NCBI GenBank assembly: GCA_029938715.1
Contig: JAOZUK010000002.1
Span: 18,959 to 82,958, forward strand
Length of the DNA stretch: 64,000 nucleotides
Source of the DNA: Bacteroidales bacterium
GTDB taxonomy: Bacteria > Bacteroidota > Bacteroidia > Bacteroidales > GCA-2748055
Reading direction: 5' to 3'
A model generated the notes under the pieces. The model was not told the origin of the DNA. It saw only the letters and a program-made list of their open reading frames with translations, and ran no database searches. The translations under genes were made by a program, and so were the position numbers. Below, piece by piece: positions 55,912 to 64,000 of the stretch (position 1 is the stretch's first letter; every line of letters begins with the position of its first letter).

Positions 55912-56808
55912 CTATGAGGCTGCTTTGATTCTAAGGAACAGGTTTACTCCCAGTTCTTCCATTTCCACCTCAACCAGCTCTTCAGCGGCTTCAGCTTCCA
56001 GTGCCATTCTAACCAGGTCATTCTTTGACCTGTGTACCAGATACCAGTCTGAAAGTACTTCCATCAGTCTCCGGGTCGGATTGCTGTTGGAAAAATTCCC
56101 AATAATGAATTCTCCACCATCCGAAAGATATTTATAGTACTTATTGACCATATAGACAAAGTGCTTGTCCTTAAAATAGTCGAACAATCCGGCACTCCAG
56201 ATCAAATCGTACCACTGGTAGGGTTTATATCTTAAGACATTGATTTTAAAATATTTAATTGAGTCCTTAAATGGTTCATTTTGTTTCTTCGCAAAATCGA
56301 TGGCATTCTGGTCAAAATCCACCAGGTCGAACTTGATCTTGCTATGGGGATTGTTTTGAAGGTATTCATTGACATCTGTGGCCGGACCCGAACCCAGTAT
56401 CAGAACATGTTTCGCCTCACCTGATACATTATCAATCTCCGCACAACGCTTTAAGAAGTAGTCTTTCCTGTTTCGCACAGCCTGTGCTCCAGCCTGGTTC
56501 TGAAAAAAACGATCCCAGTTCCCATACTTATTATCCGGATTTACATGGACCTTATAGATGTTATGAATGATGGTAAAATCTCCGGGATAACCAAAAGGCT
56601 TAACAAATCCGTGACCAATAAGGGTATTTTCATCGAGTGACTCCCGGATCACATTTCTGAAATATTCCAGCTCCTGGTCCTCCAGATTATTAACGATAGC
56701 TGCAAATTCGCTGTATTCATGAGGCTCCGGGCCTCCTTTCTCCACTAGTGTATTCAAAAAATTCTGGTCTTCTTCAGAGAGTTGGTTGAGGGATGATGAT
56801 GAGGGCAT
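55912..56808 (-). CDS. Class I SAM-dependent methyltransferase, possibly PhcB-like
   Basis: HVLILGSGPATDVNEYL (motif I), KFDLVDFDQNAIDFAKK, GHGFVKPFGYPGDFTIIHNIY; 1-nt gap to the kinase gene. Confidence 0.75.
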   Translation of the reverse strand: MPSSSSLNQLSEEDQNFLNTLVEKGGPEPHEYSEFAAIVNNLEDQELEYFRNVIRESLDENTLIGHGFVKPFGYPGDFTIIHNIYKVHVNPDNKYGNWDRFFQNQAGAQAVRNRKDYFLKRCAEIDNVSGEAKHVLILGSGPATDVNEYLQNNPHSKIKFDLVDFDQNAIDFAKKQNEPFKDSIKYFKINVLRYKPYQWYDLIWSAGLFDYFKDKHFVYMVNKYYKYLSDGGEFIIGNFSNSNPTRRLMEVLSDWYLVHRSKNDLVRMALEAEAAEELVEVEMEELGVNLFLRIKAAS

Positions 56809-57011
56809 ACGTGTCTTGTATTAATGGTTTCATTAATAGTTAACCTAATTGATAATAAAATAAAACTGTTGCTGTATTTCCCAAAGGGAGATACAAGCGG
56901 GTTAGCTTCAATCTATATTCCAGCTGCTTTTACGAGGGGGTATTCACATTGTTTCATTAACAAGCAACTAAGTCGCGTAGAATCTCTTTAAATAAGTGTA
57001 CAACTGACATC

Positions 57012-57031
57012 TTGCTTGAATCTACAAGCAA
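57012..57031 (+). promoter_or_regulatory. Inverted repeat upstream of the cytochrome-SUMF1 gene
   Basis: TTGCTTG-aatcta-CAAGCAA, 7-bp perfect arms, 27 bp upstream of ATG 57059. Confidence 0.3.
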
Positions 57032-57058
57032 AATTTGCTTTCTTTAACGCTCCTGATT

Positions 57059-58582
57059 ATGAGACGAAAAAGCACAAAATTTGGCAGGTTACTATTCCTT
57101 GCTGGAGTGGTAGTGGCGTCAGTAGCTATTTTTCTAGGAAACAAGGCTGTATCAGCAACCTCCAGTGATGAATTCTGCGCTTCGTGTCACATTCACCCTC
57201 ATTCAACTCAGAGCTGGAAACTCTCCACACATCATGATAACAAGCGTGGCATACATGTGCATTGCGTAGATTGCCACCTGCCTCCCCATGGCGAAGGATA
57301 CCTGGTAGAAAAGACCCGCACAGGTCTTCGCGACCTTTACGGGAAAATCTTTCAGGATCCTGAAAGTTTCAACTGGGAGGAAAAATCACAGATCGAATAT
57401 GCTAAGAACCATTCCTTTGAGGCTTCCTGTAAACATTGTCATCAGAACAATTTTCCACTTGGTTTAACCGCAGAGGGCAGAGAAGCACATCTCTACTACG
57501 AAAAAAAGGAGGGAGAATTACATTGCATCAATTGCCACATCACCGTTGGACATCACGATCCGGATCGCATGCATGCACAAAATATGGATTTTGGAACTAC
57601 TGAAGTAGTAGAAACTGAAATTTACACCGAACCAGGGGTCATTACTGGTTTTAATAATTTCACTGAGTATATTCCCGGGTCCAGTGTGAGTTTTGAAATG
57701 GTTGCCATACCCGGTGGTACCTTTCAATTGGGTAGCCCGGAAAATGAGCCTCTCAGAAGTGAAGATGAAGGCCCCCAGGTAGAGGTCTCTGTCACCTCCT
57801 TTTTTATGGCAAAGATTGAGGTGTCGTGGGATGAATATCTGGCGTTCTTTAAACAGACTGGATCTCTTATTAAAACCACAGACACTTATGTCAATGTGGA
57901 CCCCGGTGATGTGGACGCAATTTCGGGACCAACCCCTCCCTATGGAGCACCAGATCAGGGCTGGGGAAAGGGAAAAATGCCAGCTATTACCATGACCCAT
58001 CATGCTGCGGAGGTATATTGTCAGTGGCTGTCAGAAATTACTGGAAAATCCTATCGCCTTCCCACTGAAGCAGAATGGGAATATGCCGCCCGGGGTGGGA
58101 CCACTACTCCCTATTTCTTTGAAGGAGATCCAAGGCGCTACGTAAAAAAAGGAATAAGGAATAAACTTTTTGGAGTTGATACCACCGGTATTAACAGTTA
58201 CATTTCTTATAGTGAGAATAGCAGAGCCAGATATGCAGGGCCAGATCGGGTCAAAGAAAATCCCTTTGGATTAATTAATATGCTTGGCAATGTGGTAGAA
58301 TTTTGTTCTGACTGGTACTCAGCCGGGGCTTACTCACAATATTCAGGAGGCATCCTCTCCAATCCCACCGGACCTGCTTCAGGTGAAGAACATGTGATCA
58401 GGGGTGGCTCCTTTGTGGATGGAGCTGATCAGGTTCGCTGCGCTTCCAGGGATTTCACCAAAACGGAACCCTGGATGATGACCGATCCGCAAATCCCAAA
58501 AAGTGTCTGGTGGTACTCAGACTGCATGTATGTGGGATTCAGGGTAGTTTGTGAAAATAGTGAATCTTCTATTGGTGAATAA
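57059..58582 (+). CDS. Fusion of NapC/NirT-like tetraheme cytochrome c and SUMF1 (formylglycine-generating-enzyme-like) domain
   Basis: N-terminal TM anchor then four CxxCH motifs (CASCH, CVDCH, CKHCH, CINCH) and a SUMF1 domain (MVAIPGGTFQLGSPENEP...YRLPTEAEWEYAARGG...GLINMLGNVVEFCSDWY...VIRGGSF...VGFRVVCE). Confidence 0.9.
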   Translation: MRRKSTKFGRLLFLAGVVVASVAIFLGNKAVSATSSDEFCASCHIHPHSTQSWKLSTHHDNKRGIHVHCVDCHLPPHGEGYLVEKTRTGLRDLYGKIFQDPESFNWEEKSQIEYAKNHSFEASCKHCHQNNFPLGLTAEGREAHLYYEKKEGELHCINCHITVGHHDPDRMHAQNMDFGTTEVVETEIYTEPGVITGFNNFTEYIPGSSVSFEMVAIPGGTFQLGSPENEPLRSEDEGPQVEVSVTSFFMAKIEVSWDEYLAFFKQTGSLIKTTDTYVNVDPGDVDAISGPTPPYGAPDQGWGKGKMPAITMTHHAAEVYCQWLSEITGKSYRLPTEAEWEYAARGGTTTPYFFEGDPRRYVKKGIRNKLFGVDTTGINSYISYSENSRARYAGPDRVKENPFGLINMLGNVVEFCSDWYSAGAYSQYSGGILSNPTGPASGEEHVIRGGSFVDGADQVRCASRDFTKTEPWMMTDPQIPKSVWWYSDCMYVGFRVVCENSESSIGE

Positions 58583-58631
58583 TATGTATCTTACGTAACC
58601 TTATTTTTATAATATTTAAAGCCTGTCAATC

Positions 58632-59981
58632 ATGGGATCAACTAACAAAACAAGTCGTCGTAGATTTTTAGAGAACACAGCTGCCATTGGTGCCATTGGT
58701 GCCATTGGAGCCAGTCAACTTATTAAATCCTGCTCGCCGGGGGAGTCCACCGGAAAGGTTGAAGAACCCTCTTTTCTGGCTACTGCTCCAGAGGGCCAAC
58801 CTCTTAAAGCTGGTGTAGTGGGTTGTGGCGGACGCGGAACCGGTGCTGCAATCAACTTCCTTGATTCTGGACCAGGCCTGAGTGTAGTTGCTGTGGCTGA
58901 TGTATTTCAGGACAGGGTCGACGGCATTCGTAAAAAACTCAAGGATGAGAAAAATGTAGTATTGGATGATTCGAATTGTTTCACTGGATTTGATGCCTAT
59001 AAGCGGTTAATTGAAACGGATGTGGATATCGTTATTCTGGCTACTCCACCCTATTTCCGTCCGGAACATTTCCAGGCTTGCGTGGAGGCCCGTAAACATG
59101 TGTTTATGGAAAAACCCGTGGCAGTGGATCCCGTAGGAGCCCGTGCAGTGATGGCTGCCTCTAAGCAGGCTGAAGCTGCTGGCCTGTGTGTAGTAACCGG
59201 TACACAACGCCGCCACCAGTGGTCCTATAATAATCTGTATGCCCGTGTGAAGGCAGGGATGATAGGAGATATTACATCCACCAATGTTTATTGGAATATG
59301 GGTAAGCTCTGGCACAAGGAACAACTGGCTGGATGGACCGAAATGGAGTTTATGCTTCGCGACTGGGTGAACTGGACCTGGCTCTCGGGGGATCACATCG
59401 TGGAACAACATGTCCATAACATTGATGTGAGCAACTGGTTTGTGGGTGGCGTTCCTGTTGAAGCAGTGGGAATGGGCTCCAGATTGAGAAGACCTACCGG
59501 AGATTGCTACGACAATTTCAGTGTTGATTTCGTATATGATAAGAAGTTGCATATGGGGAGCATGTGTCGACAAATTAATGATTGTGCCAACAGCGTCAGC
59601 GAGCACATCAGAGGTACAAAGGGGTATATGATTGCCGGAGATAATAATCAGAGTCTTTGGGATGCAGATGGAAATGTTCTTTACGAGTACACCTCTCCTG
59701 TGGATGCACAGGGAGATCCTATTGAAAACAATCCATATGTTCAGGAGCACACCGACCTTGTTGCAGCCATTCGTACAGGAAACCAGATCGTTGAAGCCGA
59801 AGAGACTGCTAAGTCTGTCCTAACAGCCATTATGGGAAGGCAGGCTGCTTACACCGGTAAAAAAGTAACATGGGAGGAGATGATGGGTTCAGGTCTGAAA
59901 ATTGGTCCCAAAGGTGAAATGAAACTGGGTCCTGTGGATATGGACAAAACTTCCCCCATTGCAGGATCAGCTCCGGCCTAA
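58632..59981 (+). CDS. Gfo/Idh/MocA family oxidoreductase with Tat signal
   Basis: TSRRRFLENTAAIGAIGAIGA Tat leader; KAGVVGCGGRGTGAAINFL Rossmann; HVFMEKPVAVDPVGARAVM. Confidence 0.92.
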   Translation: MGSTNKTSRRRFLENTAAIGAIGAIGASQLIKSCSPGESTGKVEEPSFLATAPEGQPLKAGVVGCGGRGTGAAINFLDSGPGLSVVAVADVFQDRVDGIRKKLKDEKNVVLDDSNCFTGFDAYKRLIETDVDIVILATPPYFRPEHFQACVEARKHVFMEKPVAVDPVGARAVMAASKQAEAAGLCVVTGTQRRHQWSYNNLYARVKAGMIGDITSTNVYWNMGKLWHKEQLAGWTEMEFMLRDWVNWTWLSGDHIVEQHVHNIDVSNWFVGGVPVEAVGMGSRLRRPTGDCYDNFSVDFVYDKKLHMGSMCRQINDCANSVSEHIRGTKGYMIAGDNNQSLWDADGNVLYEYTSPVDAQGDPIENNPYVQEHTDLVAAIRTGNQIVEAEETAKSVLTAIMGRQAAYTGKKVTWEEMMGSGLKIGPKGEMKLGPVDMDKTSPIAGSAPA

Positions 59982-60004
59982 GCAATTCTGAATATTAATC
60001 AATA

Positions 60005-60050
60005 AAAATCCGGGTAGCCTCCAGAAATGGGCTACCCGGATTTTATTTTA
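60005..60050. terminator. Bidirectional intrinsic terminator between convergent genes
   Basis: Perfect 15-bp stem AAAATCCGGGTAGCC (60005-60019) / GGCTACCCGGATTTT (60030-60044) with A/T tracts on both sides. Confidence 0.9.
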
Positions 60051-60061
60051 TCGAACTGCTT

Positions 60062-60988
60062 CTAAAAATTATCTACACTTGCATAAGCTTTGATTAAGGC
60101 TTCTTCTCCCTCCTTGCCACCGATTGAATTCCCGTGTTCCATACCAACAATCCCTGTATACCCTTTTTCATGGATGTGTTTAAATACATTCAGGTAGTTG
60201 ATCTCCCCTGTGGTGGGTTCCTTCCTTCCCGGATTGTCTCCTACCTGGAAATAGGCAATCTCTTCCCATGCCAGGTCCATATTGGGTATGAGGTTCCCTT
60301 CATGGATCTGCTGGTGATAGAGGTCATCCAGGATCTTACAGGCCGGGCTTTCCACTGCCTGACAAATTTGATAACCCTGTGAAATCTTATTTAGGAACAA
60401 TCCCGGATGATCCCTGAAGTTCAAAGGTTCAAGCACCATGGTAAGTCCATGAGGCTCCAGTATTTCACTGGCTCGCCTCAGGGCTTCAATCACATTCCTG
60501 GTTTGATATCCCATATCTTTTTGCAGATCCACATGACCAGGGACAACAGTCATCCACCTGGCATTGACCCTCTTTGCCACTTCCACCGACTCTTCTATTT
60601 CCTTTAAGAATTCATCCAGCTTTTCCTGATTCCCACTGGTTAGACTAGGCTCTTTCCAGTAGATGGTATGGGCTACAAAGACGCCCATCTCCATTCCCAG
60701 ATTTGCCATTTTACTGCTAATCTTCTCCTGCATGGAAATCTCACGGCCCTTCATTCCATTATCTTCCATAGCCGTGAACCCGGTATCGGCCATAAATTGA
60801 AGCTGATCAATTAAATTCTCTCCTGCCGAATGTTTAAACATCCCAAAATGGGGAGCATATTTAAGATTAAAATTTTGCTTTGCCTGAGGAATTGGGTTTG
60901 CCGAACCATTTGAAGCATGGGCCATGCTTCCAGAAACTATCGCAGCAGAGGCCAAGGCGCTGCTTTTAAGAAAAGATCTACGTTGCAT
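60062..60988 (-). CDS. TIM-barrel sugar isomerase/epimerase (hydroxypyruvate isomerase-like) with Tat-like leader
   Basis: MQRRSFLKSSALASAAIVSGSMAHA; GFTAMEDNGMKGREISMQEKI, LVLEPLNFRDHPGLFL, YTGIVGMEHGNS of the AP endonuclease 2/xylose isomerase-like fold. Confidence 0.88.
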   Translation of the reverse strand: MQRRSFLKSSALASAAIVSGSMAHASNGSANPIPQAKQNFNLKYAPHFGMFKHSAGENLIDQLQFMADTGFTAMEDNGMKGREISMQEKISSKMANLGMEMGVFVAHTIYWKEPSLTSGNQEKLDEFLKEIEESVEVAKRVNARWMTVVPGHVDLQKDMGYQTRNVIEALRRASEILEPHGLTMVLEPLNFRDHPGLFLNKISQGYQICQAVESPACKILDDLYHQQIHEGNLIPNMDLAWEEIAYFQVGDNPGRKEPTTGEINYLNVFKHIHEKGYTGIVGMEHGNSIGGKEGEEALIKAYASVDNF

Positions 60989-61073
60989 AGGTATAGTGTT
61001 TTAAAGTTGAGTATTTCATCTGTTCACTAAATTACTAAATAAATCATTTCCATTCCTGCCAGACCGAAATCCA

Positions 61074-62087
61074 TCAAGAAACCAGAAGATAATCTTCCCC
61101 TTCAACATACCCACGGTCTTCCAGAAATTCCTGAATCCTCTCCCGGTTGTTCATCTGCCTGATGTAGGTAAGTATAAAACAGGTTCCAGCTTTGGGCAGC
61201 TCTTTATAGTAGATTACCTCTTTCTCAATCTGGCGGTTGCTTTTTGTATCAATATAGATGTTAATCCTGATCCCATGTTGTTCAAGAATCCTGGCCCTTC
61301 TTCTGGAAATCCTGCTGGCCCCCCATATCGCTACATTTGGATGAAATGGATTGTGTTCCTCCAACCATTTAGCCAGATACCTACTTTTAATCTCATAAAA
61401 CGACTTGTCGCTGTAGATGGGATCTGTACGGGTAAGGCGTTGCTCCGAATCATGCCAGTCCAGTATGATTTCAGGCAACTTTGCAATCTTCACACCCTGG
61501 TCCAGCCATCTTAACCACATCTCATAATCCTCTGGAAAATCTCCACATAGATACATTCCATGCTTTACCATAGTCTCCCTCCTCCACATGGCGGTTGGGT
61601 TCACAATGGGAGCTTCAATAAACCGCCGGGAAGAGATCTCCTCATAGGTGGTCAGGGAGTTACTCCAATCCACAAAACGCTTGAATCCTTCAGTCTGTTG
61701 AGCCTCACCCACATGTTTGACACGTCCAGCTACCGCTCCATACTCAGGATTGTGATTCAGAAATTCTACCTGGAGTGTTAATCTCTCAGGATAAGCCCAA
61801 TCATCTGCATCCATCCTTGCCAGGTACCCTCCTGTACTCTGCGCCGCTCCATAATTGGAAGCAAACATCACCCCCTGCCTGGATTCACTCACCAGTTTGA
61901 TTCTCCTATCCCGACCGGTCCATTCATTAGCTATTTCGCCACTCCGATCGGAGGAGTTGTTATCCACAAGCAAACACTCGAAGTCCACAAACTCCTGTTC
62001 ATGTATGCTCTCCACAGCCCTGTGCAAGGTTTTTTCTGCATTAAAAAAGGGAAGCACTACAGATACCTTGGGATGTGTGGTTGACAT
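61074..62087 (-). CDS. Glycosyltransferase family 2
   Basis: VSVVLPFFNAEKTLHRAVESIHEQEFVDFECLLVDNNSSDRSGEIA...GGYLARMDADDWAYPERL. Confidence 0.93.
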   Translation of the reverse strand: MSTTHPKVSVVLPFFNAEKTLHRAVESIHEQEFVDFECLLVDNNSSDRSGEIANEWTGRDRRIKLVSESRQGVMFASNYGAAQSTGGYLARMDADDWAYPERLTLQVEFLNHNPEYGAVAGRVKHVGEAQQTEGFKRFVDWSNSLTTYEEISSRRFIEAPIVNPTAMWRRETMVKHGMYLCGDFPEDYEMWLRWLDQGVKIAKLPEIILDWHDSEQRLTRTDPIYSDKSFYEIKSRYLAKWLEEHNPFHPNVAIWGASRISRRRARILEQHGIRINIYIDTKSNRQIEKEVIYYKELPKAGTCFILTYIRQMNNRERIQEFLEDRGYVEGEDYLLVS

Positions 62088-62198
62088 GTATCAGTTTATT
62101 TGCTGACAAAGATAAACATGTATCCATTGTTCAGTAAGTAAACCATTGACTATATTTGAATAGCATTTTATGTTTAACTAACCCTAAACTAAATTCAA

Positions 62199-62762
62199 AT
62201 GGTTGATTCAACTCTTGTCCTTAAAGGGCAAACGATTGCTTATTCCTGTTATTGCCTGGTCATATTGCTGGTGATGACATGGTTTGCTCTGCGTATTACC
62301 AGACCTGGTAAAAGCAAAGTAAATCCGATACTATTCTATTCTTTTGTTGGATTTCTGACTGTGCTTGGTGTTTCTCTTCACATCGTTACCTACAACACCA
62401 TTCCATGGGCGGAGATGGATCTCAATCGCCACGAGATTACTCCTGACAAATCTTTTGCCATTGATGTGGCCAATCATGAATTTTTACTTCCCGCTGAAAA
62501 AATGATCGTGGAAGTGGGAGAAATTGTAGTGTTTGATGTTACATCCAAGGATCTGACCTATGGATTCGGCTTGTTCAGAAAGGACAACACCATGTTATTT
62601 CAGATGCAGGTTGTGCCCGGTCACCGGAACGATATCATGTGGAAATTCGTAAAACCAGGTATCTATAGCATCCGATCCACCGAATACTCTGGTCCCAAGG
62701 GGATAGCCATGGTGGTGGAAAATGCAGTGGAAGTGGTCCCCGAGGGTACCCTTTCAAAATAA
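62199..62762 (+). CDS. Heme-copper oxidoreductase subunit II-like protein lacking CuA ligands
   Basis: TM anchor and cupredoxin-like EIVVFDVTSKDLTYGFGLFRKDNTMLFQMQVVPGHRNDIMWKFVKPGIYSIRSTEYSGPKGIAMV; the usual C-SEYC-GxxHxxM is S-TEYS-GPKGIAM. Confidence 0.75.
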   Translation: MVDSTLVLKGQTIAYSCYCLVILLVMTWFALRITRPGKSKVNPILFYSFVGFLTVLGVSLHIVTYNTIPWAEMDLNRHEITPDKSFAIDVANHEFLLPAEKMIVEVGEIVVFDVTSKDLTYGFGLFRKDNTMLFQMQVVPGHRNDIMWKFVKPGIYSIRSTEYSGPKGIAMVVENAVEVVPEGTLSK

Positions 62763-62793
62763 TCCCGTTCATAAACCTTAAAAAATTGTCAAT

Positions 62794-64000
62794 ATGTCAT
62801 TTATAAATACATTTATGAAGGGCGAAGAGGGATTATTCAAAGCAGAATCCCTAACCGCCATGCAAAAACTTACCCTTCGTTTTGTAGTGGTAGGTCTTGT
62901 TTATTATCTCTTTGTTGTGGTCGAAGGTATGATCATGCGGATTGTCGAAGTAGAACAGATCGAAATGATCTCCCAAGAGCAGTTCTTCGCTATCCTTACA
63001 GCCCATCCACTTGTGGGTATCTTCGGTTCTACTTACGCTATTGTAATGGGAGCATTTCTATTTCTGGTTCCCTACCTGATGAAAAAACCACTCTACAGTA
63101 TGAAGCTGGCACACTGGAATTTTTTCCTGATCACAGCTGGAACATTCATCTTCTGGCTTGCCGGATTTATCTCTCATTATGCACCGCTTTATACATTGTA
63201 CTGGCCGTTACCAGCAGACTTTTCCCAATTCAATCCTGTGGGAGGAGCCATATTTATACTGGGAATTGCCCTGGTGATGGTAGGTTCCATGTTCTTTGTT
63301 ATCAACATCTTCAAAACCATTGCCTATACTCCCGAAGGATGGGAAAAGCAACCCGGTGCCAAACTACTTGGTTCGGCACTTGGTACTGTGGGCTTTGGTA
63401 ATCTGTTTAAGAAAAAATCAAAACGGAAAGAGCATCTGGTATCACTGCCAGTAGCTGCCATTGCCCGGGGATCTGTAGATGTGGCCCTCAATGCCGGGAT
63501 TCTCCTCTTTACCGGATTACTCATCCTGGTTTACATGATTGGAGCCATCCTTGGATATGACTTGAAAGATACTGCTGTTGATGCATTGCTATATAAGAAT
63601 TGGTTCTGGTGGGGTCTGGACCTGATTGCCGACGGACTGGTCCTGATCTTTGTGGCTGGTACCTGGTACCTCCTGGCTACGATGATCACAGGCAAGAGAC
63701 TTTTTATGCAAAACATTGCACGAGCAGCATTACTTCTGGAGCTGGTTGTATCCTGGACCGTCTGGTCGCACCATCTATTGTCTGACCAGGCCCAGCCGGC
63801 TTTCTTGAAAGTAGTGTCTGGTGAAATGGTAACCGCCTTTGAACTGATTACCCAGGGACTTGCCTTCTTCATTACGCTGGCAACCCTATGGGCCGCCCGA
63901 CCCTTAAAGATGACCAATGAGTTGAAATTCCTCCTGGGCGGACTGCTGGGATTTGCACTGGCTGTCCCTGCCGGTATCATGCAGGCAGATGTGGGATTGA
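62794..64000 (+). CDS. Divergent heme-copper oxidoreductase subunit I (runs off the right edge)
   Basis: Open frame from ATG 62794 to window end, not in the ORF track: MSFINTFMKGEEGLFKAESLTAMQKLTLRFVVVGLVYYLFVVVEG...LTAHPLVGIFGSTYAIVMGAFLFLVPYLM...NWFWWGLDLIADGLVLIFVAGTWYLLA...VVSWTVWSHHLLSD. Confidence 0.8.
   Translation, partial: MSFINTFMKGEEGLFKAESLTAMQKLTLRFVVVGLVYYLFVVVEGMIMRIVEVEQIEMISQEQFFAILTAHPLVGIFGSTYAIVMGAFLFLVPYLMKKPLYSMKLAHWNFFLITAGTFIFWLAGFISHYAPLYTLYWPLPADFSQFNPVGGAIFILGIALVMVGSMFFVINIFKTIAYTPEGWEKQPGAKLLGSALGTVGFGNLFKKKSKRKEHLVSLPVAAIARGSVDVALNAGILLFTGLLILVYMIGAILGYDLKDTAVDALLYKNWFWWGLDLIADGLVLIFVAGTWYLLATMITGKRLFMQNIARAALLLELVVSWTVWSHHLLSDQAQPAFLKVVSGEMVTAFELITQGLAFFITLATLWAARPLKMTNELKFLLGGLLGFALAVPAGIMQADVGL

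Noticed and set aside
59007-59750. 247-aa minus-strand ORF
   Set aside because: Lies entirely antisense to the clear Gfo/Idh/MocA gene (58632-59981); translation has no family-like features.
1-64000. CRISPR arrays, intact transposases, integrases or rRNA
   Set aside because: No regularly spaced direct repeats, transposase/integrase motifs or rRNA-like sequence were seen while reading the window.

Overview
The window is a chromosomal segment of a Bacteroidota bacterium. That placement is inferred from a T9SS-type C-terminal domain, a TonB-dependent receptor with a carboxypeptidase-regulatory-like N-terminus, a FISUMP-like fragment and LytS/LytTR pairs. It is mostly densely packed housekeeping and metabolic genes, with one degraded accessory patch next to a tRNA-Arg(CCT) gene (about 33.9-36.5 kb). 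The loci most worth a second look are: (1) hgcA-hgcB, the mercury-methylation pair, in an apparent operon with a MarR regulator (37.05-38.83 kb); (2) an OleB-OleA-OleA'-OleC-OleD olefin/beta-lactone operon in which OleA is accompanied by a shorter ketosynthase paralogue with its Cys/His/Asn triad replaced (14.7-20.6 kb), resembling the heterodimeric LstAB/NltAB arrangement; (3) a divergent heme-copper oxidoreductase at the right edge, whose subunit II lacks CuA ligands and whose subunit I lacks the usual GHPEVY CuB motif (62.2-64 kb), a candidate variant NO reductase; (4) a methyltransferase / 6TM hybrid kinase / receiver operon reminiscent of PhcBSR signalling (53.5-56.8 kb); (5) a fused tetraheme cytochrome c-SUMF1 protein (57.06-58.58 kb); (6) a YbiW/YbiY-like glycyl radical enzyme, activase, ROK kinase and DeoR cassette (40.5-45.5 kb). 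No CRISPR array, rRNA or intact transposase was seen. All family calls come from reading motifs by eye; no search was run.
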